Below, piece by piece: positions 1 to 9,944 of a stretch of 12,301 bases of DNA. The notes beneath the pieces are model-generated. The model was not told the DNA's origin. It worked only from the letters and a program-made list of their open reading frames with translations, and did no database searches. Made by a program: the position numbers and the translations under genes. Positions within the stretch are counted from its first letter, which is position 1; each line of letters starts with the position of its first letter. The stretch spans positions 1 to 12,301 of the forward strand of contig NZ_LGEG01000034.1 of the NCBI RefSeq assembly GCF_001280125.1, given 5' to 3'. This stretch comes from Streptomyces sp. NRRL F-6492 (GTDB lineage Bacteria > Actinomycetota > Actinomycetes > Streptomycetales > Streptomycetaceae).

Positions 1-1126
1 GGGTGGTGGTCGTCGGCGTGGGGGCGGGGGTGGTGGGCGCCGGGGTCGGGGAGGTGGTGGTCGGGGCGGGCGTCGTCGGGGGCGCGGCGACGGGCCGCTC
101 GGGCCGCACGCGCGCCTCCGGCCCGGAGGGCACGAGGAGGGAGACGGCCCCGAGCACGGCGACGGCGGCGACCCCGGCGAGGACCGTCCCGCGCCCGGGG
201 GCCCACCGGCCGGCGGGCCCTCCCCCGCCGCCGGCCGGTACGGCGGAACCGTCCCCGGGCGCGGTGGGGGCCCCGGACGCGTCGAGGGGCGCGCCCGCCC
301 CGTCCCCGTACCCGGCGGGTTCCGTCTCCGGCCCGCCCGCCGTGACGGCGGCGATCCCGAGCGGCGGTACGAGTCCGATCCCGGCCAGCAGGCCCTCGAC
401 GGGGACGAGGCCGCGGCGGCCCGTCGCGCGGGACGTGCAGGCGTCGCAGGAGCGCAGGTGGCGGGCTGCCCGTTTGCGCCAGAGCGGGGACGGCCGGCCG
501 TCCCAGGGGGCGAGGACCTCCGTCAGCTCCGGGCACGGCGGCAGGGCGTCCATGGCGCGGACCACCGCCCGGCCGGTCTCCAGGCGCTCCTTCATGCGCT
601 GGACCCGCACGGCGGCGTGCTGCGGGGGGACGCCGAGGCCTTCGGCGAGTTCGGCGCGGGTCAGCTCGCCCGCGGCCTCCAGCCACCACAGGGCGAGGAG
701 TTCGCGGTCGTCCCCGTCGAGCCAGCGGGTGGCGCGGGCCACGTCGCGGCGCTGTCCGGAGAGGCCGAGGCGGAGGATGGTGAGTTCGGTGAAGTCGCCG
801 GCCGGGTCGGCGAGGTCGGCGGCGTGGTCGAGGCCGGGTACGGGGGCCTGCCGGCGTTCGTTCCAGCGGCGCCGTATCCCGTTCATGGCGATGGCGACGA
901 GCCAGGACCGGAACCTGGCGGGGTCGCGGAGGCCGGGCAGCCCGTCGAGGGCGCGGACCATCGTCTCCTGGACGACGTCGTCCGTGTCGGCGTGGCCGTC
1001 GAGGGCGCGGCCGACGATGTTGTGGACGAGCGGCAGGTAGGCGCGGACCAGTTCGTCCCTGGCGTGGACGTCACCGGCCCCGGCCGCCTCCACAAGGGCG
1101 GTGGTGCGGCGCTCGTCGCTGTGCAT
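1..1126 (-). CDS. ECF-like sigma-70 factor fused to zinc-binding motif, TM helix and Pro/Thr-rich tail (3' end off window)
   Basis: The reading frame is open from the ATG at 1126-1124 through the left edge, giving at least 375 residues with no stop. The start has a good ribosome site, GAGGGAG about 8 bases upstream. Residues ~20-80 look like sigma region 2 (AYLPLVHNIVGRAL, then DTDDVVQETMVRAL and RFRSWLVAIAMNGIRRRW). Residues ~115-180 look like region 4 (RELLALWWLEAAGELTRAELAEGLGV, with a helix-turn-helix around AELAEGLGVPPQHAAVRVQR). A single zinc-binding anti-sigma-like motif follows, H223-x3-C227-x2-C230. After a Gly/Ala/Pro-rich linker, a hydrophobic helix at ~312-332 (LAGVAAVAVLGAVSLLV) is followed by a Pro/Thr-rich tail reaching the edge. 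Known: some actinobacterial ECF groups carry a fused anti-sigma-like domain and membrane anchor. Inferred: a membrane-tethered sigma factor responding to an envelope signal. The true C-terminus is not visible. Confidence 0.85.
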   Translation of the reverse strand, partial: MHSDERRTTALVEAAGAGDVHARDELVRAYLPLVHNIVGRALDGHADTDDVVQETMVRALDGLPGLRDPARFRSWLVAIAMNGIRRRWNERRQAPVPGLDHAADLADPAGDFTELTILRLGLSGQRRDVARATRWLDGDDRELLALWWLEAAGELTRAELAEGLGVPPQHAAVRVQRMKERLETGRAVVRAMDALPPCPELTEVLAPWDGRPSPLWRKRAARHLRSCDACTSRATGRRGLVPVEGLLAGIGLVPPLGIAAVTAGGPETEPAGYGDGAGAPLDASGAPTAPGDGSAVPAGGGGGPAGRWAPGRGTVLAGVAAVAVLGAVSLLVPSGPEARVRPERPVAAPPTTPAPTTTSPTPAPTTPAPTPTTTT

Positions 1127-1318
1127 GGGTCTGCTCCCTCGTCCCGGGTCCGTGTCCCCCCGTCTTGGGGAGACCCGTGGGCGCGGGAGGGATAACACTT
1201 CTCGCGGTACCGGATACGTGTCGTGCTCGGATGCTCGTGGTGCTGGTGGTGCTGGTGGTGCTCGTAGTACGGAGAGTGGTCGTGGTGCCGGACGGCTGCG
1301 GGGCCCGGGTGCCGGGCC
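1127..1318 (-). other. Leader region of the sigma gene, no gene seen
   Basis: This stretch separates the stop of the small ORF from the sigma start. It holds the sigma ribosome site (GAGGGAG), a four-unit 9-bp tandem repeat and the hairpin listed separately. The AT-richer patch at ~1190-1200 (minus strand GTGTTATCC) could contain a promoter -10, but I cannot match a -35 to it. Open frames crossing here encode low-complexity peptides and have no ribosome site. Confidence 0.5.
1234..1269. repeat. Four-unit 9-bp tandem repeat (CTSGTGGTG-type)
   Basis: On the plus strand the units are CTCGTGGTG, CTGGTGGTG, CTGGTGGTG and CTCGTAGTA: two identical central units flanked by diverged ones. The minus strand, which is the direction of sigma transcription, reads CACCACCAG-type repeats. 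It lies about 110 bp upstream of the sigma start and outside any gene I can support. It could be a simple slippage repeat or a protein or RNA binding site. Confidence 0.7.
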
Positions 1319-1319
1319 C
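1301..1319 (-). terminator. Hairpin at the stop codon of the small ORF
   Basis: GGGCCCGG / CCGGGCCC forms a perfect 8-bp stem around a 3-base loop. In the minus direction it begins in the last base of the TAG stop (1321-1319) of the 96-residue ORF. There is no U-tract, which is common for actinomycete hairpin terminators. It sits where a terminator would separate the small ORF from the sigma gene. Confidence 0.5.
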
Positions 1320-1609
1320 TAGACCAGGGGTCCGGGCAGTCTCGGGACCGTGGCCCCGTTTCCCTCCCGGACGGCCTCCACGACGGCGTCGTGGAGATCG
1401 CGGCTCTCCTCCTCCGTTGCGCAGGGGACGGGACTGCCCGACATGGTGAACCAGTCGGACGCGCCGCTGTACTGCACGGCCACACGCGCTTCGCGCTCGG
1501 TCCAGGTGGTGTGCACGGTCAGATCGCCCGTGACGGTCCCGGCCTCGTCGGTCAGCACCCCACCTCGCCCGGTGTAGACACCGGTGGTCGTCCAAGATGC
1601 CCAACTCAT
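1319..1609 (-). CDS. Small hypothetical protein, 96 aa
   Basis: I do not recognise the family. The chosen start is the ATG at 1609, giving MSWASWTTTGVYTGRGG; a GTG at 1645 would add 12 residues, and neither has a strong ribosome site, so the mRNA may be leaderless. The protein is hydrophilic with no signal peptide or membrane helix. The first part looks beta-rich (LTVHTTW, ARVAVQYSG, DWFTMSG), with an acidic helical segment near the C-terminus (EEESRDLHDAVVEAVREG). One Cys follows SGSPVP. Codons are G/C-ending like its neighbours, which supports real coding. It lies between the icd terminator and a hairpin at its own stop, suggesting its own transcription unit. Confidence 0.6.
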   Translation of the reverse strand: MSWASWTTTGVYTGRGGVLTDEAGTVTGDLTVHTTWTEREARVAVQYSGASDWFTMSGSPVPCATEEESRDLHDAVVEAVREGNGATVPRLPGPLV

Positions 1610-1652
1610 CCATCCAGGTTCACACCCGGATGCCGTATCCGCCACCGACGGG

Positions 1653-1688
1653 ACCGCCCCGGCCGGAGGAGTTTCCGGCCGGGGCGGT
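1653..1688 (-). terminator. Strong intrinsic terminator of icd
   Basis: ACCGCCCCGGCCGGA pairs perfectly with TCCGGCCGGGGCGGT, a 15-bp stem around a 6-base loop (GGAGTT). It begins 20 bases past the icd stop codon in the direction of icd transcription. No U-run follows. Confidence 0.85.
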
Positions 1689-1707
1689 ACGGGGTCCGCG
1701 CGCCGGA

Positions 1708-5048
<3,341 letters not shown>

Positions 5049-5195
5049 GCCCCGATTCGAACCCACGCCCGGCCGCCCCGCCCGCTGGGCTCGTCCGAAC
5101 GACACGCCGGGCTCCGGATCCCGCGGGGAACCGGGCGGGCGGTCCTCGCGTCTGCCTCAGGGACCGTACGCACACTCCGGGGGGAGACGTCTCAC

Positions 5196-5441
5196 ATGTC
5201 GATGCCGCGCAAGATCGGGATCGGGCTGCTGGTCCTGATCGCGTTCGGGTTCCTGGCGCCGAACGGCTGGTACGTCCTGGGCGCGATCGTGATCGCCCTG
5301 GCGATCGCGGGGTTCGTGGCCTTCGAGGCGATGAGCGAGTCGCACCGCTCCCACCGCCCCGACGGGCGCCGGTTCCGGCCGGGCCGGGGCGGGGACGGCC
5401 GCTGGATCGTCCACGACGAGGACCGGGGCCCCCGCCCCTGA
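5196..5441 (+). CDS. Small membrane protein, 81 aa
   Basis: I do not recognise the family. It begins MSMPRKIGIGLLVLIAFGF. Two hydrophobic stretches (residues ~7-22 and ~26-45), separated by a short APNGWY turn, suggest a helical hairpin. The C-terminal half is basic and polar (SHRSHRPDGRRFRPGRGG) and ends in an acidic-then-proline tail. By the positive-inside tendency both ends would face the cytoplasm. The ribosome site is GGGGGGAG (5178-5185) about 10 bases before ATG 5196. The 10-bp palindrome GAGACGTCTC (5184-5193) overlaps the end of that site and could affect translation or bind a regulator. It is divergent from the PAP2 gene. Function not assignable from sequence. Confidence 0.72.
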   Translation: MSMPRKIGIGLLVLIAFGFLAPNGWYVLGAIVIALAIAGFVAFEAMSESHRSHRPDGRRFRPGRGGDGRWIVHDEDRGPRP

Positions 5442-5539
5442 CCGTTGGGAGGGGCCGTCTCAGCGCTCCGGGCGCGGGCGCCGGGCGAGGACCACGAGGA
5501 CCACGGCCCGGAGGAAGCCGATGCCGCTCCTCGGGACGG

Positions 5540-5551
5540 GGCCGTACGGCC
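5540..5551 (-). terminator. Weak hairpin between the small membrane gene and the LacI gene
   Basis: GGCCGTACGGCC is a perfect 12-bp palindrome located 17 bases past the LacI stop codon and about 100 bases past the stop of the small membrane gene, which converges on it. Folding would leave almost no loop beyond the central bases. A role in ending either transcript is uncertain. The rest of 5442-5567 shows nothing I can name. Confidence 0.3.
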
Positions 5552-5567
5552 GGGGGCGGCGGAGCCG

Positions 5568-6602
5568 TCAGGAGGAGGCGCGGACCACCAGTTCGGTGGG
5601 GAGGATCCGGCGGGGCTGGTCGTCGGGGTCGCCGGGCGAGGCGATCTCCTGGAGGAGCAGGCGGGCCATGGCGCGGCCCATCTCCTCGATCGGCTGGCGG
5701 ACGCTGGTGAGCGGCGGGTCCATGTGCCGGGCGACGGCCGAGTCGTCGACGCCGACGAGGGCGACGTCCTCGGGGACCCGGCGGCCCGCCTCGCGCAGGA
5801 CGGCCCGCGCGCCCGCCGCCATCACGTCGGAGGCGGCGAAGACGGCGTCCAGGCCGGGCCGGCGGTCCAGGAGTTCCCGCATGGCGCGGCGGCCGCCCTC
5901 CTCGGTGAAGTCGCCGTTGGCGACGAGGCCTTCGTCGGCCGCGAGCCCCGCCTCGGCGAGGCCTTCGCGGTAGCCGTCGAGGCGGCAGCGGGCGACGTAC
6001 ATGTCGAGCGGCCCGGTGACGGTGGCGACGGCGCGCCGGCCGCGCGCGGCGAGGTGGGCGACGGCGGTCCGGCCGGCGCCGGTGTTGTCGGAGTCGACGA
6101 AGGCGACGCTCTCGTCCTGGGAGCGGCGGCCGTTGAGGACGGCGGGCAGGCCGAGGGCGCGGACCTGGTCGGGCAGCGGGTCGTCGCCGTGCACGGAGAC
6201 GAGGAGGACGCCGTCGACGCGCTGCGCGGCGAGGTACTGCTCGAAGCGCTGCCGCTCCTGCTCGCTGCGGATCAGGGTGAGGAGCAACTGCTTGTCGGCG
6301 TCGGCGAGTTCGCCGCTGACGCCGCGGATGATGTCGAGGAAGTACGGCTCGGTGAAGAGCCGCGCCTCGGTCTCGGGGATGACCAGGGCGACGGCGTCGG
6401 TGCGGCTGCCGGCGAGGGCGCGGGCGGCCCGGTTGGGGACGTAGCCGAGCTCGGCGACGGCCCGCTCGACGGCGGCCTTGGCCTGTTCGCTCACCTTCGG
6501 GGAGCCGTTGATGACCCGGGAGACCGTGCCGCGGCCGACTCCGGCCCGCGCGGCGACCTCCTCCAGGGTGGGCCTGCCGGTCTGCCGCCCGCTCAGCGCC
6601 AT
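5568..6602 (-). CDS. LacI/GalR-family transcriptional regulator
   Basis: A full-length 344-residue repressor. The N-terminal helix-turn-helix spans ~11-55 (PTLEEVAARAGVGRGTVSRV, then INGSPKVSEQAKAAVERAV and ELGYVPN), with the hinge helix at 56-65 (PNRAARALAG). The periplasmic-binding-protein-like ligand domain fills the rest, with family landmarks FVDSDNTGAG (168-177), FAASDVMAAGA (255-265) and VGVDDSAVARHMDPPLTSVRQP (283-304). The start is ATG 6602 with GGAGGAG 7 bases upstream. The ligand is probably a sugar or sugar phosphate, as is usual for the family, but no sugar transporter or glycosidase lies in this window, so the regulon cannot be deduced. It is divergent from the VanW gene, with ~270 bp between the two starts. 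An extended -10 and a palindrome lie upstream. Confidence 0.95.
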   Translation of the reverse strand: MALSGRQTGRPTLEEVAARAGVGRGTVSRVINGSPKVSEQAKAAVERAVAELGYVPNRAARALAGSRTDAVALVIPETEARLFTEPYFLDIIRGVSGELADADKQLLLTLIRSEQERQRFEQYLAAQRVDGVLLVSVHGDDPLPDQVRALGLPAVLNGRRSQDESVAFVDSDNTGAGRTAVAHLAARGRRAVATVTGPLDMYVARCRLDGYREGLAEAGLAADEGLVANGDFTEEGGRRAMRELLDRRPGLDAVFAASDVMAAGARAVLREAGRRVPEDVALVGVDDSAVARHMDPPLTSVRQPIEEMGRAMARLLLQEIASPGDPDDQPRRILPTELVVRASS

Positions 6603-6650
6603 GTGCCGCTCCTCCCCCTCGGGCCGTCGCCCCCGCCTGCGTCGCCCGCG

Positions 6651-6684
6651 AACCTATCAGGCGGGGCGGGGCGCCCCGGGGCGC
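6651..6684 (-). promoter_or_regulatory. Candidate LacI-gene promoter with overlapping 14-bp palindrome
   Basis: On the minus strand, TGATAGGTT gives an extended -10 (TG-A-TAGGTT; hexamer 6656-6651), placing a start of transcription about 40 bases before the LacI-family ATG. There is no recognisable -35. The position where one would sit (6674-6679) falls inside the perfect palindrome GCGCCCCGGGGCGC (6671-6684). This arrangement would suit autoregulation, but such GC palindromes also arise by chance in this DNA. Confidence 0.4.
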
Positions 6685-6796
6685 GCCGGAGGGCCTCGGA
6701 CCCCGGCCCGGACCGCGTCGGCGGGACCGGACGGAGAGCCGGGCGCCACGCTGCGCACCCCCTTCGCCGCCCTCCGTATTGCCGCAGGTCAAACCG

Positions 6797-6814
6797 GTCT
6801 TATGTGCATAAGAC
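6797..6814. promoter_or_regulatory. 18-bp AT-rich inverted repeat upstream of the VanW gene
   Basis: GTCTTATG-TG-CATAAGAC has perfect 8-bp arms around a 2-bp centre and stands out in the surrounding GC-rich DNA. It lies 58 bp before the chosen VanW start and ~195 bp before the LacI start. A possible -35 (TTGCCG, 6779-6784) lies just upstream, so a bound protein would cover the -10 region. The centre is TG rather than the CG usual for LacI-family operators, so another family of regulator may bind here. Site identity is inferred. Confidence 0.55.
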
Positions 6815-6872
6815 ACTCTTTCGGCGTACCGTCATGGGGTTCCCCTTCCTCCTCGACGCCCCGGGAGAGCGC

Positions 6873-8678
6873 GTGCTCCGCTCCAGTACCGACCATGCCC
6901 CGACGCCCCACGAGGGGCGCCGCCCGCGTCTGCGGACGGCCGCGATCGCGACAGGCGTGGTCGCGGTGGCCGCCGGCGGCCTGTACGGTGCGGGCCTGCT
7001 CGCCACCGGGGACGACATATCCGCCGGCACCCGGGTCGCCGGCATCGACATCGGCGGCATGAGCCGCTCCCAGGCCGAGGCGAGACTCGCCGCCGAGGCC
7101 CCGGCCGAGTGGAAGGCGCCGATCCCCGTGCGGGTCGGCGACCTCGCGTCCGCCGTGGACCCGGCCTCCGCCGGACTGACCGTGGACGTGGCGAAGACCG
7201 CCGAGCAGGCGGCCGACCCCTCCCGCGACCCCGTCACCGTCGTCCGGCGCCTCTTCTCCTCCGGCGAGCGCGACCTCCGGCCGGTCTTCGCGTACGACGA
7301 GGCCAAGGCGAAGGCCACCGTGGCCGACCTGGCGAAGCGGAACGACCGCGCGGTCCGCGAGGGCTCCGTCGCCTTCCGCGACGGGAAGGCCGTCGCCACC
7401 CAGCCGGTCACCGGCCGGAAGCTGGACGCCGGCCGGGCCGTCGAGTCCCTCCGCGCGGCCTACCCGGCCGCCACGGGCGCGGCGCCGGTCGCCCTCCCCG
7501 TCGCCCTGACCCAGCCGAAGCTGCCCGCCACCGAGGTGAACCGCTTCCTCGACACGTACGCGAAGCCCGCGCTCTCCGGCCCCGTGACGCTCACGGCGGG
7601 GAGCGAGCGCCTGCGGATCTCCCCGGCCACGCTGAGTGACCACCTCACCGTGAAGAACGACGACGGGCACCTCAGCGGGAACCTGGACGCGGACGCGCTG
7701 CTGCGCGACCCGGACGTGGCGCGGCCGCTCGCCTCCCTGACGAACGCGCCGACGCGGTCCACCCTCGGCGTGCGGGACGGCAAGGTCGTCGTGGAGTCGG
7801 AGGGCCGGTCGGGCCACGAGGTGACCGCGCGGGCCCTCGGCGACGCCGTCCGCCCGCTGCTCACCAGGACCGGCGAGGCGGCCCGTACGGCCACCGTGGC
7901 CACCAAGGTCACCCGGCCCGACCTGACCTCCGACTCGCTGGCCCGCCTGGGCATCACCGAGCAGATGTCGTCGTTCACGGTGAACTTCCCCTCGGCCCCG
8001 TACCGGACGACGAACATCGGCCGGGCGGCCCAGCTGATCAACGGCTCGCTGGTGCAGCCCGGCGCGGTGTGGAGCTTCAACAAGACGGTGGGCGAGCGCA
8101 CCCCGGACAACGGCTTCGTCGACGGCACGATGATCCTCGACGGCCAGTACCGGTCCGCGCCCGGCGGCGGCGTGTCCGCCATGGCCACCACCGTCTTCAA
8201 CGCCATGTTCTTCGCCGGGGTGAAGCCCGTCGAGTACGGCGCCCACTCCTTCTACATCGAGCGCTACCCGGCCGGCCGCGAGGCGACCGTCGCCTGGGGC
8301 AGCCTGGACCTGAGGTTCCGCAACGACACGGGCAAGCCGATCTACATCAAGGCGAGCGCGACGGACTCCTCGGTCACCGTGAGCTTCCTCGGGACGAAGA
8401 AGTACGACTCGGTGGAGGCGGTCGCCGGTCCGCGCACCCACCTCACGCAGCCCACGAAGCGCGAGGGCACCGGCAAGGCCTGTGTGCCGCAGCCCCCGCT
8501 GGAGGGCTTCGACATCTCGGTGGACCGGGTGTTCAAGAACGGCGGCGCCGAGGTCAAGCGGGAGACCTTCAAGACCCACTACACCCCGCGCGACGAGGTG
8601 ACCTGCACGGTGGACGGCGGGGAAACGCCGGAGAAGGTCCCGGCGAAGACTCCGCAGGAGATCGCCGACGGGCGCTGA
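6873..8678 (+). CDS. Membrane-anchored VanW-family protein with N-terminal PG-binding-4-like region
   Basis: A 601-residue envelope protein. GTG 6873 was chosen because GGGAGAG precedes it by 3 bases; an in-frame ATG at 6834 (adding 13 residues) lacks a ribosome site. A basic N-terminus and one helix at ~22-45 (AAIATGVVAVAAGGLYGAGL) anchor it, leaving most of the chain outside. Residues ~50-350 resemble tandem domains of the YoaR/PG_binding_4 type (starting at GTRVAGIDIGGMSRSQAEARL). The VanW domain follows at ~366-490 (AAQLINGSLVQPGAVWSFNKT, PGGGVSAMATTVFNAM, GREATVAWGSLDLRF). The C-terminus has a VxRVFKNGxEVKRETFKTHY-like segment with Cys537 and Cys578, which could form a disulfide. Most VanW proteins have GGGVCQ; here Ser435 replaces the Cys. 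The family's biochemical role is unsettled; a cell-wall role is inferred from domain content. Confidence 0.9.
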   Translation: MLRSSTDHAPTPHEGRRPRLRTAAIATGVVAVAAGGLYGAGLLATGDDISAGTRVAGIDIGGMSRSQAEARLAAEAPAEWKAPIPVRVGDLASAVDPASAGLTVDVAKTAEQAADPSRDPVTVVRRLFSSGERDLRPVFAYDEAKAKATVADLAKRNDRAVREGSVAFRDGKAVATQPVTGRKLDAGRAVESLRAAYPAATGAAPVALPVALTQPKLPATEVNRFLDTYAKPALSGPVTLTAGSERLRISPATLSDHLTVKNDDGHLSGNLDADALLRDPDVARPLASLTNAPTRSTLGVRDGKVVVESEGRSGHEVTARALGDAVRPLLTRTGEAARTATVATKVTRPDLTSDSLARLGITEQMSSFTVNFPSAPYRTTNIGRAAQLINGSLVQPGAVWSFNKTVGERTPDNGFVDGTMILDGQYRSAPGGGVSAMATTVFNAMFFAGVKPVEYGAHSFYIERYPAGREATVAWGSLDLRFRNDTGKPIYIKASATDSSVTVSFLGTKKYDSVEAVAGPRTHLTQPTKREGTGKACVPQPPLEGFDISVDRVFKNGGAEVKRETFKTHYTPRDEVTCTVDGGETPEKVPAKTPQEIADGR

Positions 8679-8687
8679 CGCACGCCG

Positions 8688-8711
8688 CCGGAAGGGTGTC
8701 TTCCCGTCCGG
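8688..8711 (+). terminator. Hairpin after the VanW gene
   Basis: CCGGA-A-GGG / CCC-G-TCCGG forms an 8-bp stem with one A·G mismatch and a 6-base loop (TGTCTT), beginning 9 bases after the VanW stop. It is followed by G/C-rich DNA without a U-tract. It probably separates the VanW transcript from the downstream hydrolase. Confidence 0.5.
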
Positions 8712-8843
8712 CCTGGGCATGACTTCGGAGCGCGGCCCGCAGGGGCCCGCCGGGAACGCCCCCGGCACACCACGGGCCGGGCGCGGCCTCCCGGACGGGC
8801 CCCGGACCCCCCGACGGGCCGCCCGATCCGTCGGAGGCCCGCC

Positions 8844-9875
8844 TTGGCACAGCGCACCGACCCCTGCGAGCGGCTGCTCGGCGACGCCGTGCGGGCGGGC
8901 GTCGTCCCCGGCGCCGCGTGGGCGGCGGGCGACGCCCGCACCACCCTGTCGGCCGGGGCCGTCGGCGTCCTCGACCCGGCGGACCCCGCCGGACCGACGC
9001 GCCCCGACACGCTCTTCGACGTCGCGAGCCTCACCAAGGTCCTCGCCGTCTGGGCCGTGACCGGCACCCTCGTCGACGCCGGCGAACTCGACCCGTCCGC
9101 GCCGCTCGGCTCGTACTGGCCGGAGGCGGCCGGCCGGCCGCTCGCCGGGGTCACGGCCCACCACCTCCTCACCCACACGGCGGGCCTGCCGCTGCGCGCC
9201 AACCTGCGACACCTCTACGGCTCCGACCCGCGGGACGTACGGGACGGGGTCCTGTCCGAGCCGCTGCGGCACCGGCCCGGAGAGGCCGTCGCGTACACCG
9301 ACCGGGCGGCCCTGGTCCTCGGCTACCTCGCCGAGCACCTCACGCGCCGGCCGCTCCCCCGGCTCGCCGGGGACCGGGTCTGGGCGCCCCTCGGCATGAC
9401 GGACACCCGCTACGGGCCGCTGCCGGCCGCCCTCAAGGAGCGGTGCGCGCCGACGGAGCACGACGAGGAGAGCGGCGTCCGGCTCCGGGGCACCGTCCAC
9501 GACTTCTCGGCACGGCTCCTCGGCGGCGCCTGCGGCATCGCGGGCGTCTTCACCACCGCCGCCGACACCGGCCGCTTCCTGCGCCACCTCCTCGACCCGG
9601 TGCCCGGCACCTTCTCCGCCGAGTGGACCGCCGCCTCGCTGCGCGTGCGCACCGGCCGTCTCGACCCGCCGCGCGGGCTCTTCTGGCACCCGGCGCCGGG
9701 CACGGGCCCGGCGGACGACGTCTGGGCGCACTTCGGCTTCACCGGCACGGCCCTCTGGGTCTCGCCCGCGCGGGGACGCTGGGCCGTCCTGCTGACCAAC
9801 CGGCTCTACCTCACCCGCGATCCCGGTCCGCTGGCCCGGGTCAGGGACGCCTTCCGGACCCTGGCCCTCTCCTGA
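8844..9875 (+). CDS. Serine hydrolase of the beta-lactamase / class C PBP-like family
   Basis: A 343-residue protein of the serine beta-lactamase/DD-peptidase fold. The nucleophile motif is S62-L-T-K65 within FDVASLTKVLAVWAV. The second motif region is Y151-T-D153 (GEAVAYTDRAALVLGYLAE), where the family usually has YxN. The third is H296-F-G (AHFGFTG), in place of KTG/HxG. The segments HLLTHTAGLPLR (107-118) and WAPLGMTDTRYGPLP (180-194) are typical of this esterase/peptidase group. I see no signal peptide, so it is probably cytoplasmic. The start is TTG 8844, supported by GGAGG 6 bases upstream; no better start lies nearby. Substrate unknown: esterase, peptidase or amidase are all possible, and antibiotic resistance should not be assumed. 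It has its own ribosome site and is separated from the VanW gene by a hairpin. Confidence 0.9.
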   Translation: MAQRTDPCERLLGDAVRAGVVPGAAWAAGDARTTLSAGAVGVLDPADPAGPTRPDTLFDVASLTKVLAVWAVTGTLVDAGELDPSAPLGSYWPEAAGRPLAGVTAHHLLTHTAGLPLRANLRHLYGSDPRDVRDGVLSEPLRHRPGEAVAYTDRAALVLGYLAEHLTRRPLPRLAGDRVWAPLGMTDTRYGPLPAALKERCAPTEHDEESGVRLRGTVHDFSARLLGGACGIAGVFTTAADTGRFLRHLLDPVPGTFSAEWTAASLRVRTGRLDPPRGLFWHPAPGTGPADDVWAHFGFTGTALWVSPARGRWAVLLTNRLYLTRDPGPLARVRDAFRTLALS

Positions 9876-9887
9876 CCGGCCGCCGGT

Positions 9888-9926
9888 CCCGCGGCCCGTC
9901 CCGGCGCGGGGGCCCGGAGGGGCCCT
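9888..9926 (+). terminator. Overlapping candidate hairpins after the serine hydrolase
   Basis: Two alternative stems are visible: CCCGCG (9888-9893) with CGCGGG (9905-9910), and GGGCCC (9910-9915) with GGGCCC (9920-9925) around GGAG. They share a base, so only one forms at a time. Both are short and lack a U-tract. Their place between the hydrolase stop and the gap promoter suggests a terminator, with low certainty. Confidence 0.35.
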
Positions 9927-9944
9927 CGTCACACCCCGTACCCC

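Noticed and set aside
1180..1290. His-rich peptide (HHDH…HHQHHQHHEH) in the minus frame through the 9-bp repeat, suggestive of a metal-binding leader
   Set aside because: No start codon with a ribosome site, and the His pattern is just the translation of the CACCACCAG repeat in one of three frames.
883..1485. Minus-strand 200-residue frame spanning the sigma start
   Set aside because: It overlaps the true sigma frame and the small ORF in the wrong frame, with no recognisable motif.
5052..5066. tRNA T-loop-like GGTTCGAATC (minus strand) before the PAP2 start
   Set aside because: The flanking bases do not pair as a T-stem and no acceptor, D or anticodon arms can be found around it.
5460..5567. 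35 open in-frame codons after the LacI stop, resembling a readthrough tail
   Set aside because: Open frames of this length are expected by chance here; the repressor already ends at the normal family length and there is no conserved motif in the tail.
6834..6872. ATG 6834 as the start of the VanW protein
   Set aside because: No ribosome site precedes it, while GTG 6873 has GGGAGAG just upstream and leaves a normal basic N-terminus before the anchor helix.
6789..9932. A 1047-residue minus-strand open frame opposite the VanW and hydrolase genes
   Set aside because: It is antisense to two genes with clear domains, and its composition is Gly/Arg/Val low complexity.
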